Shown here: positions 27,351 to 39,698 of the stretch, piece by piece
Layout of the letters: each line of letters opens with the position of its first letter
How positions within the stretch are numbered: position 1 is the stretch's first letter
Source of the DNA: Streptomyces sp. FIT100
GTDB taxonomy: Bacteria > Actinomycetota > Actinomycetes > Streptomycetales > Streptomycetaceae
Length of the DNA stretch: 64,000 nt
Reading direction: 5' to 3'
NCBI RefSeq assembly: GCF_024584805.1
Contig: NZ_CP075715.1
Coordinates: 1,848,001 to 1,912,000, forward strand
Translations under genes and position numbers: made by a program
The notes under the pieces: generated by a model
Database searches by the model: none
Seen by the model: only the letters and a program-made list of their open reading frames with translations
What the model was told of the DNA's origin: nothing

Positions 27351-27884
27351 CTACAGTGCGCGCCGCATCGCGCGGTGCGGGATACCCGCGTCCGGGAACT
27401 CCGGTCCGTACGCCGCGTATCCGAGCCGCTCGTAGAACCCGAGCGCATGGGTCTGCGCATGCAGGTCGACCGCGGTCAGCCCGCGCCCGCGCGCCGTGTC
27501 CTCGATCGCCCGCACCAGCGCCGCCCCCACCCCGAGACCGCGGGCCGCCCGCGTCACGGCGAGGCGGCCCAGGGAGCCGGTCGACGGGGCGTCGGGGACC
27601 GTGCCGCTCAGCAGCCGGCCGGTGCCCAGCGGGCGCCCGTCCGCGGCAACCGCGAGGACATGGACCGCGTCCGCGTCGTGGGCGTCGTATTCGATGTCCT
27701 CGGGCACACTCTGCTCGACGACGAAGACCTCCTTGCGCACCGCGAAGCACGCCTCGCGGTCGGCGGGATCGACCGCCTCCCGCACCACGAAACCGCCGCT
27801 CACGGCGTCCACGGCGTCCACGCCGTCCGCTCCGCTCACGCCGTCCGCTCCCCTCGCACCGCCGGCGCCGCCTGCCGCGCTCAC
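27351..27884 (-). CDS. GNAT family N-acetyltransferase
   Basis: A 177-residue cytosolic acetyl-CoA-dependent transferase of the ElaA-like group. After a low-complexity Gly/Ala/Val/Ser start it shows [15 protein letters not shown] (about residues 49-63), [21 protein letters not shown] (motif A, acetyl-CoA phosphate loop, about 110-130), and [15 protein letters not shown] (motif B). The GTG start at 27884 overlaps the pseudouridine synthase stop by 4 nt (GTGA), so it is translated from the same message. Substrate unknown. Confidence 0.88.
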   Translation of the reverse strand: MSAAGGAGGARGADGVSGADGVDAVDAVSGGFVVREAVDPADREACFAVRKEVFVVEQSVPEDIEYDAHDADAVHVLAVAADGRPLGTGRLLSGTVPDAPSTGSLGRLAVTRAARGLGVGAALVRAIEDTARGRGLTAVDLHAQTHALGFYERLGYAAYGPEFPDAGIPHRAMRRAL

Positions 27885-28822
27885 GCGCTCTCCGCCGCGA
27901 TGGTCTCCAGCGCCGACTGGAGGTCGTCGGGGTACCGGCTCTCGAACTCGACCCAGCGGCCGTCCGACGGATGCTGGAACCCGAGCCTCACCGCGTGCAG
28001 CCACTGCCGGGTCAGCCCGAGTCGGCGTGCCATCGTCGGGTCGGCGCCGTAGGTGAGATCGCCCACACACGGATGCCGGTGAGCGGACATGTGCACCCGG
28101 ATCTGGTGCGTACGGCCCGTCTCCAGCTTGATGTCGAGCAGCGACGCGGCCCGGAACGCCTCGAGCAGGTCGTAGTGCGTCACGGACGGCTTGCCGTCCG
28201 CCGTCACGGCCCACTTGTAGTCGTGCTGGGGGTGGCGCCCGATGGGGGCGTCGATCGTGCCGCTCAGCGGGTCCGGGTGGCCCTGCACCAGCGCGTGGTA
28301 GCGCTTGTCGACCGTGCGCTCCCGGAACTGCTGCTTCAGCGAGGTGTACGCCCGCTCCGACTTCGCCACCACCATCAGCCCGGACGTGCCGACGTCCAGC
28401 CGGTGCACGATGCCCTGCCGCTCCGCCGCACCCGAGGTCGAGATCCGGTAACCCGCCGCCGCGAGCCCGCCGATCACCGTCGTGCCGGTCCAGCCCGGGC
28501 TCGGGTGCGCGGCCACACCCACCGGCTTCATGATCACGACGATGTCGTCGTCGTCGTGGACGATCTCCATGCCCTCGACCGGCTCGGCCACGATCTGCAC
28601 GGGCGCCGGCGCCTGCGGCATCTCGACCTCGAGCCACGCCCCGCCGTGCACCCGCTCGGACTTTCCCACGACCGTGCCGTCGACCAGCACCTTGCCTCCG
28701 GCGGCGAGCTCGGCCGCCTTCGTCCGGGAGAACCCGAACATACGGGCGATGGCGGCGTCGACGCGCTCGCCCTCGAGACCGTCGGGTACGGGCAGGGTGC
28801 GGGTTTCGGGAAGGGTGCTCAC
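27881..28822 (-). CDS. RluD-type large-subunit pseudouridine synthase
   Basis: A 313-residue RNA-modifying enzyme. An S4 RNA-binding domain ([20 protein letters not shown], about residues 20-39) precedes the RsuA/RluD catalytic domain with the aspartate in [19 protein letters not shown] (about 138-156), KRYHALVQG, and [10 protein letters not shown]. It is predicted to convert specific 23S rRNA uridines to pseudouridine; which positions is inferred only by family. GTG 28822, 43 bases after lspA, in one operon lspA-rluD-GNAT. Confidence 0.94.
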   Translation of the reverse strand: MSTLPETRTLPVPDGLEGERVDAAIARMFGFSRTKAAELAAGGKVLVDGTVVGKSERVHGGAWLEVEMPQAPAPVQIVAEPVEGMEIVHDDDDIVVIMKPVGVAAHPSPGWTGTTVIGGLAAAGYRISTSGAAERQGIVHRLDVGTSGLMVVAKSERAYTSLKQQFRERTVDKRYHALVQGHPDPLSGTIDAPIGRHPQHDYKWAVTADGKPSVTHYDLLEAFRAASLLDIKLETGRTHQIRVHMSAHRHPCVGDLTYGADPTMARRLGLTRQWLHAVRLGFQHPSDGRWVEFESRYPDDLQSALETIAAESA

Positions 28823-28865
28823 CCGTCGAGTATGCCTTGTCCGTACCGGGCGACGGTCCGTGGTC

Positions 28866-29426
28866 TCAGTCCTTGTGGACGGTCCCGTCGGGGTCGAGCC
28901 CCCGGAAGGAAAGGATCACGATGAGGAAGCCGCCGCACACGATCGCGGAGTCCGCGAGGTTGAAGACGGCGAAGTGCGCGGGCGCGATGAAGTCGACGAC
29001 CGCGCCTTGGAAGACGCCCGGCGCCCGGAAGATCCGGTCGGTGAGATTGCCCAGCGCACCGCCCAGCAGCAGCCCGAGCGCGATGGCCCACGGCAGGCTG
29101 TACAGCTTGCGGGCGAGGCGCGCGATCACGACGACCACCGCCGCCGCGATGATCGTGAAGATGATGGTGAAGGCCCCGCCGAAGCCGAAGGCCGCACCGG
29201 GGTTCCGCACCGCCTCGAACTTCAGCAGATCGCCGATGACCCTGATCGGCTCCTGGTGCTCCAGCCTGGCCACCACGATCATCTTGCTGCTGAGATCCAG
29301 CACGTAGGCCACGGCGGCCACGGCGAACAGCACCCAGACCCGGCGCCTGCCCCTGGGCTGCTCGGCAGGAGCCGCAGCCTCGTCGTCAACATCCGGCGTA
29401 CCGATGATGCGCTCCGCCTCTGCCAC
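28866..29426 (-). CDS. lspA: Lipoprotein signal peptidase
   Basis: A 186-residue inner-membrane aspartyl protease (signal peptidase II) that cuts prolipoproteins before the lipidated cysteine. Four membrane segments and all five conserved boxes are visible, including the two catalytic aspartates in GNLTDRIFR and FNLADSAI. A charged ~28-residue cytosolic start is normal for Streptomyces. GTG 29426. Confidence 0.96.
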   Translation of the reverse strand: MAEAERIIGTPDVDDEAAAPAEQPRGRRRVWVLFAVAAVAYVLDLSSKMIVVARLEHQEPIRVIGDLLKFEAVRNPGAAFGFGGAFTIIFTIIAAAVVVVIARLARKLYSLPWAIALGLLLGGALGNLTDRIFRAPGVFQGAVVDFIAPAHFAVFNLADSAIVCGGFLIVILSFRGLDPDGTVHKD

Positions 29427-29513
29427 GTGAGTCCCTCAACCTAGGTGCCTGACTGGTCACGAGAGTACGGCACACAACTGCGGCCCCGGCCCCCGGTCCG
29501 GACCCGCCGCTCC

Positions 29514-29586
29514 CACCGCCGGGGCCGGACTCACCTCCACCGCCAGGGCCGGGAACTCACCACCGCCGAGGCCGGACTCACCGCTC
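29514..29586. repeat. Short tandem repeat between ddbA and lspA
   Basis: Three imperfect copies of a 23-26-bp unit beginning CACCGCC and containing GGCCGGACTCACC-like sequence (29514-29537, 29538-29560, 29561-29586), directly after the ddbA stop. Confidence 0.6.
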
Positions 29587-29591
29587 CCGCC

Positions 29592-30629
29592 TCAGCTCCG
29601 GCGCTCCTGCTTCTGCTTGTCCTCCACGCAGAGGGTCGCCCTCGGGAACGCCTGCATGCGCGCCTTGCCGATCGGCTTCCCGCAGACCTCGCAGAGGCCG
29701 TACGTCCCCGCGTCGAGGCGCTGAAGCGCGTGCCCGGCCTGTTCGAGCATCTCGCGGGCGTTGGCGGCGAGGGCCATCTCGTGCTCGCGCGTGATGTTCT
29801 TGGCGCCGGTGTCGGCCTGGTCGTCGCCCGCTCCGTCCCCGGACTCCCGCATCAGCCCGGTCAGCGACTCCTCGGAGTGGCTGATCTCGGCCTGCAGCCG
29901 GGCCGTCTCGCTCTCCAGCTCCGCGCGCGCCTCGGCGACCTCCTCCGGCGTCCACGGGTCCTCCCCCGGGCGCACCGCCAGCTCCCCAGGGGCCACCGCG
30001 GCGATGCGGGCCGGCGGCACCGCCGTCGCAGTGCTCTCCCCGCCGGCTGTGGCACCGGCCACGGTCTTCTTCGCTCCCACCGTTCTGGCTCCCGTCTGCC
30101 GGGCGGCCTCGGCCGCCTCCTTGGCCGCGCTGGCGGCCTTCCTGGCGCCGGCACCCGTCGTTTTCGCGGCCGCCGCCTTCTTGGTCCTGCTCTTCGCCGG
30201 CGCCTTCGGGGCCGCCGCTTCCTTCTTGCCCGCGGTCCTCTTCGCCGAGGTCGCGGTCTTCGAGGTCTTCGCGCCCTTCGGGGCCTTCGCGGCCTTGGAC
30301 GCCTTGGCGTCCTTGCCCGCCTTGGCGTCCGTCGCGGGTTCCGGGGCCTCGGCCGGCCTCCCGGCGCTCGCCGCCCCCGCGGGGGGCCTCTTCGCGGCCG
30401 TGGCCTTCTTCGCGGCCTTCACCGCCTTCTTCGGCGGTACCGCTGCCTTCACCTCCGTGGCGTCGTGCGCGTTCGCACCCGACGCGTCGGCCTTCGCCAC
30501 CCGCCTGGTGCCGGGGTTCCTCCTCCCGACCGTGCTCTTCTTGCCGTTCGTGTCCTTGGCCGCCGCCCCCGCAGCGGCGGTCGGCCTCTCGGACGCCGTC
30601 CTCTTCACGGCGGTCTTTTTCGCCACCAT
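29592..30629 (-). CDS. ddbA: DdbA: histone H1-like/DksA-like nucleoid protein
   Basis: A 345-residue fusion. Residues 1 to about 200 are Lys/Ala/Thr-rich (MVAKKTAVKRTA, KKAVKAAKKATAAK), like a histone H1 tail, and should bind and compact DNA. The C-terminal ~130 residues are a TraR/DksA module with a coiled-coil (ESETARLQAEISHSEESL) and a zinc finger CEVCGKPIGKARMQAF. This is the layout of DdbA, the developmentally regulated nucleoid protein described in S. coelicolor. The finger has C313, C316 and C334, but the fourth position is D337 (CVED), where the DksA pattern has cysteine. ATG 30629 after GAAGGGG. Confidence 0.9.
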   Translation of the reverse strand: MVAKKTAVKRTASERPTAAAGAAAKDTNGKKSTVGRRNPGTRRVAKADASGANAHDATEVKAAVPPKKAVKAAKKATAAKRPPAGAASAGRPAEAPEPATDAKAGKDAKASKAAKAPKGAKTSKTATSAKRTAGKKEAAAPKAPAKSRTKKAAAAKTTGAGARKAASAAKEAAEAARQTGARTVGAKKTVAGATAGGESTATAVPPARIAAVAPGELAVRPGEDPWTPEEVAEARAELESETARLQAEISHSEESLTGLMRESGDGAGDDQADTGAKNITREHEMALAANAREMLEQAGHALQRLDAGTYGLCEVCGKPIGKARMQAFPRATLCVEDKQKQERRS

Positions 30630-30883
30630 GGCCGCGGCCCCTTCACATATTGTGATCTTGCTCGCGAATCGTGCTGGGACGATAAATCGACCCCAGCCCC
30701 GCGGCAACGGGGCACGCCGCCGCTCGGGACGGCCCCGGGCCTGCCCCAATACGAGCCTGCATCCGTTGTGCCCAGCTCCCCGCCCCGTAATCCGCCCGGC
30801 TGCCGCCTCCCGAGACCGCCCGGCTCCGTATGGCCATTCGGGTCACCGTGGAAATCCGGTCGGCCACGCTGCGCCCCGGCCCG

Positions 30884-30889
30884 TACACT
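30884..30889 (+). promoter_or_regulatory. Probable -10 element of the ileS leader
   Basis: TACACT lies about 10 bases before the first conserved part of the T-box leader (GCGAAAGGCGTGGATGGGGACGAGTAGCG region). No good -35 is evident. Confidence 0.4.
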
Positions 30890-30895
30890 GGGCTG

Positions 30896-31166
30896 AGCGA
30901 AAGGCGTGGATGGGGACGAGTAGCGTCGTACGCAGCCATGAGCGACCCGGGGACGGTGCGAGCCCGGGGGCCAGCGCGGCGTGAAACATCACCCCGGAGC
31001 CGCCGGAAGAAAGCCCGCGGAGGACCGCGGGCCGGTAGAACCGGCATCGCGACCCCAATGAGGGGGCCCGGGGCGTGCGCGTCCGGGGCCAAGGAGGGTG
31101 GTACCGCGGGAGCGCAGCACATCGCTCTCGTCCCTCCGACGGAAGAGACACAGTCCGTTGGAGGAG
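30896..31166 (+). ncRNA. T-box riboswitch of ileS, translational type
   Basis: The leader carries the canonical T-box sequence TGGTACCGCGG (31099-31109), whose TGGT bulge can pair with the 3' ACCA of uncharged tRNA-Ile. An ATC triplet at 30988-30990 is a plausible isoleucine specifier. The T-box helix (AGGGTGG..GGGAGC with GCTCTCGTCCCT) excludes a second hairpin in which CCTCCGACGGA (31133-31143) pairs with TCCGTTGGAGG (31154-31164), hiding the ileS ribosome site GGAGGAG. Uncharged tRNA should therefore free the ribosome site and raise IleRS synthesis. This layout is known for actinobacterial ileS. Confidence 0.92.
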
Positions 31167-31174
31167 CCCGAAGC

Positions 31175-34321
<3,147 letters not shown>

Positions 34322-34331
34322 CCCCACGGCG

Positions 34332-34365
34332 AACGGGCCCGGCCACGTGTGTGGCCGGGCCCGTT
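34332..34365 (+). terminator. ileS terminator
   Basis: Perfect 15-bp stem (AACGGGCCCGGCCAC and inverse) with a GTGT loop, 10 bases after the ileS stop. Confidence 0.92.
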
Positions 34366-34375
34366 GTCGTCCAAA

Positions 34376-34440
34376 GGAGCCCCTCCGGCGATTGAGGAGC
34401 GGGGGTTCGGGGGCAGCGCCCCCGTTACGGGAAGGGGCGG
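34376..34440. repeat. Dispersed Streptomyces intergenic repeat
   Basis: A GGAGCCCCTCCGGCGATTGA-type sequence followed by the hairpin CGGGGGCAGCGCCCCCG. The same repeat family (CCTC-AA-CGCCGG core) recurs at 43196-43301, inside ftsW. It lies between the terminators of convergent ileS and divIVA. Confidence 0.6.
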
Positions 34441-34457
34441 CGTCGAGCGGGCGCACA

Positions 34458-34499
34458 ACAGGGCCGGGCCCGGGACAAGAGTCCCGGGCCCGGCCCTGT
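34458..34499 (-). terminator. divIVA-side terminator
   Basis: Perfect 19-bp stem (ACAGGGCCGGGCCCGGGAC and inverse) with an AAGA loop, about 40 bases beyond the divIVA stop. One of two back-to-back terminators at this convergent junction. Confidence 0.9.
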
Positions 34500-34540
34500 G
34501 CCTGCCGACGGCTACGCGCGCATCGCGCCGCAACCGGCCG

Positions 34541-35644
34541 TCAGTTGTCGTCCTCGTCGATCAGGAAGCCCCGCATCGGCGACGGAGCCTGCTGCATCGG
34601 CTGACCCTGCGGCCGCACCGGTGCCATCGGCTGGGTCATCGCCGGGGACATCTGCTGCTGGCCGCCGTAGGACGGGCCCGCGGGCGAAGGCCCGTGACCG
34701 CCCATGCCCTGGTTGCCACCGTAGGACGGGGCGCTCGCGCCCGCCGGAGCCATGGAAGGCGCCGGGGACGGCGGCAGCGACGCCGTCGCGGGGGTCCGCG
34801 GCGGGGCCAGCGAGTCGTCCGCCTGGGTCTCCAGCTGACGCAGCTGGCTCTCCAGGTACGACTTCAGCCGCGTGCGGTACTCGCGCTCGAAGCCGCGCAG
34901 GTCCTCGACCTTGCGCTCCAGCGTGGCGCGGGCCGACTCCAGCGAGCCCATCGCGACGCGGTGCTTCTCCTGCGCGTCCCGCTCCAGCGCGTCGGCCTTG
35001 GCGCGGGCGTCCCGCTCCAAGCCCTCGGCGCGGCTGCGTGCCTCGCCGACGATCTTGTTGGCCTCGGAACGGGCCTCCGCGATCGCCTGGTCGGCGGTCT
35101 GCTGCGCGAGCGAGAGCACACGGGCAGCGCTGTCGCCGCCCGGGCCCTGGCCCGGCATCTGCGGACCGTGACCGCCCATGGGGCCGCCCATCGGGCCACC
35201 CATGGGACCGCCCTGCATCGGGCCGGGGCCCATCGGACCACCCTGCGGGTGCCCCTGCGGACCGTGACCGCCAGGACCGTGACCACCAGGGCCGTGACCG
35301 GGACCGGCGGGCAGCTGCGGAGCACCACCGGGCAGCTGGGGCGGACCCATCTGCGGGGGCTGCTGCTGGACCGGCGGTCCGGATATGGCGGCGGGCACCG
35401 GCGCACCGGGACCACGGCCGTCCTGCGGCTCCGGCGGCTTGCGCATGCCCTGCTGCTGGTTCTGCGCGGCCGCACGAGTCGCCGCCGCCAGCTTGGCGCG
35501 CAGGTCCTCGTTCTCGCGGAGCAGACGCGTCAGCTCGGCTTCGACCTCGTCGAGAAAGGCATCGACCTCGTCCTCGTCATAGCCTTCTCGGAGGCGGACG
35601 GTCGTGAACTGCTTGTTCCGCACGTCCTCGGGGGTCAACGGCAT
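34541..35644 (-). CDS. divIVA: Polar growth determinant DivIVA
   Basis: A 367-residue cytosolic coiled-coil scaffold that marks hyphal tips and directs apical wall growth; it is essential in S. coelicolor. The N-terminal lipid-binding head is intact (MPLTPEDVRNKQFTTVRLRE, then GYDEDEVDAFLDEVEAELTR). A ~170-residue Gly/Pro/Met/Gln linker with GGPMGGPMGGPMGG repeats follows, then a long coiled coil (about residues 175-285, SLAQQTADQAIAEARSEANK onward) and a disordered Gly/Pro/Met tail ending FLIDEDDN. Start ATG 35644 after GAGGTGAAG. Last gene of the dcw-linked minus-strand block. Confidence 0.97.
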   Translation of the reverse strand: MPLTPEDVRNKQFTTVRLREGYDEDEVDAFLDEVEAELTRLLRENEDLRAKLAAATRAAAQNQQQGMRKPPEPQDGRGPGAPVPAAISGPPVQQQPPQMGPPQLPGGAPQLPAGPGHGPGGHGPGGHGPQGHPQGGPMGPGPMQGGPMGGPMGGPMGGHGPQMPGQGPGGDSAARVLSLAQQTADQAIAEARSEANKIVGEARSRAEGLERDARAKADALERDAQEKHRVAMGSLESARATLERKVEDLRGFEREYRTRLKSYLESQLRQLETQADDSLAPPRTPATASLPPSPAPSMAPAGASAPSYGGNQGMGGHGPSPAGPSYGGQQQMSPAMTQPMAPVRPQGQPMQQAPSPMRGFLIDEDDN

Positions 35645-35693
35645 CTCTTCTTCACCTCTACGTAGTCGTCGGCAGTCGGCAAGACCGTATCGT

Positions 35694-35990
35694 TCACACG
35701 CCACTCCCCACGCTGCGCACGATGGAGATCAGGATGTAGACGATGATCATCAGAACGAAGAAGGACAGGTCGAGTGCCACGCCCCCGAGACGCAGCGGCG
35801 GGATGAACCGCCGCAGAAGCTTGAGCGGTGGATCGGTGACAGTGTAGGTGGCCTCCAGGACGACCACCATCGCCTTGCCGGGTTGCCACGCGCGGGCGAA
35901 CTGGAAGACGTAGTCCATGACCAGCCGGAAAATCAGCACGACAAGGAAGCACACAAGCGCGATGTAGATCACATCCACTGCGACGCCCAT
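35694..35990 (-). CDS. YggT family membrane protein
   Basis: A 98-residue integral membrane protein with two hydrophobic segments (VIYIALVCFLVVLIFRLVMD and LDLSFFVLMIIVYILISIV) and the PPLKLLRRFIPP loop typical of YggT. Conserved between sepF and divIVA in actinobacteria, so a role linked to division or envelope is inferred from context; mechanism unknown. ATG 35990. Confidence 0.93.
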   Translation of the reverse strand: MGVAVDVIYIALVCFLVVLIFRLVMDYVFQFARAWQPGKAMVVVLEATYTVTDPPLKLLRRFIPPLRLGGVALDLSFFVLMIIVYILISIVRSVGSGV

Positions 35991-36059
35991 TTCTGCGCTT
36001 CCCTCTCCCCTGGTTGCTCGTATCCGGCCTCGCGGCCGGGTCGTTCCCGGTGTCGGTTC

Positions 36060-36710
36060 TCAGCTCTGGTTGAAGAACCCGCCCTCTGCGATGCGGGCCT
36101 TGTCCTCCGCCGTGACATCGACGTTAGCAGGAGACAACAGGAACACCTTCTGCGTCACTCGCTCGATACTGCCATGCAGACCGAAGACGAGTCCCGCGGC
36201 GAAGTCGACAAGTCGCTTCGCATCGGTGTCATCCATCTCGGTGAGATTCATGATCACCGGGGTGCCCTCACGGAAGTGTTCCCCGATGGTACGGGCCTCG
36301 TTGTAGGTCCGCGGGTGCAGAGTCGTGATGCGGTAGGGCTCCCGCTCGGACACAACTTTGGGCATGATCACCGGTGCGTTCTTCTCCAGACTCGGACGTT
36401 CAGGTGTGATGGATGCCACGGGGGCGATTCGCGCCGGACGTCCGGATTCCGCGGCCAGCGAAGCGGAATGGGGCACGGGCTCGCGCGGCGCGGGCGGCTG
36501 GACCACACGGACCGGCTCCTCCCGCTCCACCCGTTCCACCCGCTCGACACGGTCCACCTGATGCGGGGGCTGGTGCCGGCGCCGGTCCCGCTCGGGCTCC
36601 GGCTCCATCTCGGGTTCGAAGTCGTCGTCGGGGTCGAATCCCCGGCCGTCGTACCCATCGTCCTCCACGAGGCCGAGGTAGACCGCCATCTTGCGCATCG
36701 CGCCGGCCAT
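36060..36710 (-). CDS. sepF: Cell division protein SepF
   Basis: A 216-residue Z-ring anchor that binds FtsZ and the membrane. The N-terminal amphipathic helix ([17 protein letters not shown]) is the membrane tether. A charged disordered linker (about 20-110) has [12 protein letters not shown] repeats. The C-terminal ~90 residues are the SepF fold ([57 protein letters not shown]) that dimerises and binds FtsZ. ATG 36710. Typical gene place downstream of ftsZ-pgeF-yggS. Confidence 0.97.
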   Translation of the reverse strand: MAGAMRKMAVYLGLVEDDGYDGRGFDPDDDFEPEMEPEPERDRRRHQPPHQVDRVERVERVEREEPVRVVQPPAPREPVPHSASLAAESGRPARIAPVASITPERPSLEKNAPVIMPKVVSEREPYRITTLHPRTYNEARTIGEHFREGTPVIMNLTEMDDTDAKRLVDFAAGLVFGLHGSIERVTQKVFLLSPANVDVTAEDKARIAEGGFFNQS

Positions 36711-36844
36711 TCTCTGAGTCCTCCGCTCTGTGGTGGATCGGCTTCGTTCGGCTACGTCACCAAGTGCCCGCGATCCACTCGGCCTGTCCGCCTTTCGACG
36801 GAAATGACCATATTTTCTGCTGTGGTCCGACTTGCTTCGCGACG

Positions 36845-37564
36845 TTACCCGAGCCGGGGACGGACTCCGAGTACCGCCGTACCGACGCGCACGTGTGTCG
36901 CTCCGGCCGCGACGGCCTCTTCGAGGTCCGCACTCATCCCTGCTGACACCATGTTCGCAGCCGGACGGTCCGCGCGCAGGCTTGATGAGAATTCCACCAG
37001 CCGCTCGAACGCAGCCTGTTGACGCCCCGCGTACGGCCCTTCGAGGGGTGCGACGGTCATCAGTCCGTCAAGTCTGAGCCCCGGCGCCTCGTCGACGGCC
37101 GCGGCCAACTCCCCGATGGCGTCAGGCGCGACACCGCCGCGGTCGCCCTGCTGCCCGCTCTCCGCGTCCAGCGCGACCTGGATCAGGCACCCCAGTTCGC
37201 GCCCGGCGCGCACCGCCGCCGTGGAGAGCGCGCGGACGAGCTTCAACCGGTCGACCGACTGCACGACGTCGGCGTAACCCGCAACGGAACGGACCTTGTT
37301 CGTCTGAAGCTGACCGACGAAGTGCCAGGTGAGATCGAGATCGGCACAGGCCGCGGCCTTCGGGGCCGCCTCCTGGTCCTTGTTCTCGGCGACGTGCCGC
37401 ACGCCGAGCTCGTGCAGCAGCCGTACGTCGCTCGCCGGGTAGGTCTTCGTGACCACGATGAGGGTCACTTCCTCCCGCTTGCGCCCGGCCGCCGCACACG
37501 CGGCGGCGATACGTTCCTCCACCCTCGCCAGATTCCCGGCGAGTTCGGTTCTGCGGTCGGTCAT
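36845..37564 (-). CDS. YggS/PLPBP family PLP-binding protein
   Basis: A 239-residue single-domain TIM-barrel protein that holds pyridoxal phosphate and keeps B6 and amino-acid pools balanced in characterised relatives; no catalytic reaction is known. PLP lysine in [11 protein letters not shown] (about K39); [10 protein letters not shown] and [13 protein letters not shown] with the phosphate-binding loop, and [14 protein letters not shown] 37564 overlaps the pgeF stop by 4 nt. Part of the ftsZ-downstream set. Confidence 0.95.
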   Translation of the reverse strand: MTDRRTELAGNLARVEERIAAACAAAGRKREEVTLIVVTKTYPASDVRLLHELGVRHVAENKDQEAAPKAAACADLDLTWHFVGQLQTNKVRSVAGYADVVQSVDRLKLVRALSTAAVRAGRELGCLIQVALDAESGQQGDRGGVAPDAIGELAAAVDEAPGLRLDGLMTVAPLEGPYAGRQQAAFERLVEFSSSLRADRPAANMVSAGMSADLEEAVAAGATHVRVGTAVLGVRPRLG

Positions 37565-38322
37565 GATTCTTCTCTTCCGAGCTCCAGCCAGACATATCCG
37601 GCAAGGCGCCCCGTCGTGCGGTCGCGGCGGTACGAGTAGTGGTCCGCCGATTCCAGTGTGCAGACCGGCGAGCCCTTGAGGTCGCGTACGCCGAGCGCTT
37701 CGAGCTGGGCGTGGACCCCTGCCGTGACGTCGACGGCCGGGGTGCCCCAGCTCGTCTCGGAGCGGGCCGCGGGCTCCACCGCGGCGACATCGGCGCGCAT
37801 CGCCGCCGGCACCTCGTAGCAGCGTCCGCAGACGGCGGGTCCGGTACGGGCGGTGATCCTGGCCGGATCGGCGCCGAGCCCGGCCATCGCCTCGACGACG
37901 GCCGGCACGACCCCGGCGACCATTCCCGGGCGTCCGGCGTGGGCCGCGCCGACCACGCCCGCGACGGGGTCGGCCAGCAGCACCGGGGTGCAGTCGGCGG
38001 TGAGGACGGCGAGCGCGAGTCCGCGCCGGGCGGTCACGACCGCGTCCACGGCGGGGGTCTGCTGGACCCCCTCGGCGTCAGTGGGCCACGGTCCTTCGAC
38101 GACGGCGACGTCGCGTCCGTGCACCTGGTTCATCCAGACGACGCGTCCCGGGTCGAGTCCGAGCGCCCCGGCGGCGAGTTCACGGTTCGCGCGAACGGCG
38201 GCGGGGTCGTCGCCGACCGCGCCGCCGAGGTTGAGCTGTTCGTACGGAGCGGCGCTCACCCCGCCCCACCTGTCGGTGAAGGCGAAGTGCGCGCCGCCCG
38301 CGCTGTCGTGCTCCCGTATCAC
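37561..38322 (-). CDS. pgeF: PgeF/YfiH laccase-domain protein
   Basis: A 253-residue cytosolic protein of the multicopper-polyphenol-oxidase-like family (purine nucleoside phosphorylase LACC1-type or peptidoglycan editing factor). Ligand-bearing motifs are intact: MNQVHGRDV, LTADCTPVLL, VGAAHAGRPG and GPAVCGRCYEV. Which of the proposed activities it has cannot be decided from sequence; PgeF in E. coli guards against misincorporated serine in muropeptides, which fits this wall-gene context. GTG 38322, 7 bases after the ftsZ stop. Confidence 0.92.
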   Translation of the reverse strand: MIREHDSAGGAHFAFTDRWGGVSAAPYEQLNLGGAVGDDPAAVRANRELAAGALGLDPGRVVWMNQVHGRDVAVVEGPWPTDAEGVQQTPAVDAVVTARRGLALAVLTADCTPVLLADPVAGVVGAAHAGRPGMVAGVVPAVVEAMAGLGADPARITARTGPAVCGRCYEVPAAMRADVAAVEPAARSETSWGTPAVDVTAGVHAQLEALGVRDLKGSPVCTLESADHYSYRRDRTTGRLAGYVWLELGREES

Positions 38323-38329
38323 GTCAAGG

Positions 38330-39535
38330 TCACTTCAGGAAGTCCGGGACATCCAGCTCTTCCGCCGAGCTGTCGTACGGCCTGGCCGTCGGGACCTGCG
38401 GCGAGGAGGTGCCCGAGTGCGAGGAGTCGCCCGCCACCGGCGCCGGTTCGGCGGGGACCGTGGACTCCTCGCGCGGCGGGACCGTGCCGAGGCCGCCGAT
38501 GGAGCGGGGCTCCGGGCGGGCCGGGGGCGCGGGCTCCTCGCGCTTGGCGGAGGAGGAGCCGATCACGGTCTCCCGGCGGGTCGGGGGCTGGCCCCCGTCG
38601 AAGCCGGCCGCGATGACGGTGACGCGCACCTCGTCGCCCAGGGCGTCGTCGATGACGGCGCCGAAGATGATGTTGGCCTCGGGGTGGGCGGCCTCGCTGA
38701 CCAGTTGGGCGGCCTCGTTGATCTCGAAGAGGCCGAGGTCCGAGCCGCCGGAGATGGAGAGCAGCACACCGCGGGCGCCGTCGATGGACGCCTCCAGGAG
38801 CGGCGAGGAGATGGCCATCTCCGCGGCGGCCACCGCCCGGTCGTCGCCGCGGGCCGAACCGATGCCCATGAGCGCGGATCCCGCCTCGGACATGACCGAC
38901 TTGACGTCGGCGAAGTCGAGGTTGATGAGGCCGGGGGTGGTGATGAGGTCGGTGATGCCCTGAACGCCGGAGAGCAGCACCTGGTCCGCGGACTTGAACG
39001 CGTCCAGCACGCTGACCTGGCGGTCCGAGATGGACAGCAGCCGGTCGTTCGGGATGACGATGAGGGTGTCGACCTCCTCGCGGAGCTCGGCGATGCCGTC
39101 CTCCGCCTGGTTGGCGCGGCGGCGGCCCTCGAAGGTGAAGGGCCGGGTGACCACTCCGATGGTCAGGGCGCCGAGCGAGCGCGCGATGTTGGCCACGACG
39201 GGTGCGCCGCCGGTGCCGGTGCCGCCACCTTCGCCGGCGGTGACGAAGACCATGTCGGCCCCCTTGAGGACCTCCTCGATCTCCTCTCGGTGGTCCTCTG
39301 CCGCCTTGCGACCGACTGCCGGGTTGGCTCCGGCCCCGAGGCCGCGGGTGAGTTCCCGGCCGACGTCGAGCTTGACGTCGGCGTCGCTCATCAACAGGGC
39401 TTGCGCGTCAGTGTTGATCGCGATGAACTCGACGCCCTTGAGACCGACCTCGATCATTCGGTTGATGGCATTGACACCACCGCCGCCGACACCGATGACC
39501 TTGATGACTGCGAGGTAGTTCTGCGGTGCTGCCAC
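38330..39535 (-). CDS. ftsZ: Cell division GTPase FtsZ
   Basis: A 401-residue tubulin homologue that forms the Z-ring (Z-ladders at sporulation in Streptomyces). GTP-binding residues: [16 protein letters not shown] (about 12-27), the tubulin signature [13 protein letters not shown] (about 103-115), and NTDAQAL. The T7 loop [11 protein letters not shown] carries the catalytic aspartates. A Pro/Glu/Ser-rich linker from about 315 ends in the C-terminal tail ELDVPDFLK, which binds SepF and other partners. GTG 39535. Confidence 0.99.
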   Translation of the reverse strand: MAAPQNYLAVIKVIGVGGGGVNAINRMIEVGLKGVEFIAINTDAQALLMSDADVKLDVGRELTRGLGAGANPAVGRKAAEDHREEIEEVLKGADMVFVTAGEGGGTGTGGAPVVANIARSLGALTIGVVTRPFTFEGRRRANQAEDGIAELREEVDTLIVIPNDRLLSISDRQVSVLDAFKSADQVLLSGVQGITDLITTPGLINLDFADVKSVMSEAGSALMGIGSARGDDRAVAAAEMAISSPLLEASIDGARGVLLSISGGSDLGLFEINEAAQLVSEAAHPEANIIFGAVIDDALGDEVRVTVIAAGFDGGQPPTRRETVIGSSSAKREEPAPPARPEPRSIGGLGTVPPREESTVPAEPAPVAGDSSHSGTSSPQVPTARPYDSSAEELDVPDFLK

Positions 39536-39632
39536 GTCGAAGGCCTCTCGCCTCGAGTTACGTGTCGCCGCCTCGCGGTGGTACCGCGGAGCGACGACGG
39601 ATGCCGATGGGACGGTCCGAAACGCCGACCCA

Positions 39633-39698
39633 AACCCTAACGTTGAAGTTTAGGGTTACCAGTGTCTCTGCTTCTTGGACTCTCTCGAACGAGACACT
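39633..39698 (-). promoter_or_regulatory. Two inverted repeats in the ftsZ leader
   Basis: AACCCTAA (39633-39640) and TTAGGGTT (39650-39657) form an 8-bp repeat with a 9-nt spacer. AGTGTCTC (39661-39668) and GAGACACT (39691-39698) form another 8-bp pair with a 22-nt spacer. The second overlaps the promoter -10 proposed at 39694-39699. They may be regulator sites or mRNA hairpins; no protein is known to me for them. Confidence 0.45.

Noticed and set aside
26548..27750. Long proline/arginine/glycine-rich reading frames on both strands across the heptad array
   Set aside because: They arise because a 7-bp unit without stops is open in all frames; there is no ribosome site, no start conservation and no family likeness, and several frames are open at once.
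30830..31174. In-frame N-terminal extension of ileS through the leader
   Set aside because: The region is the T-box RNA; the ATG at 31175 has the regulated ribosome site and matches the family start.
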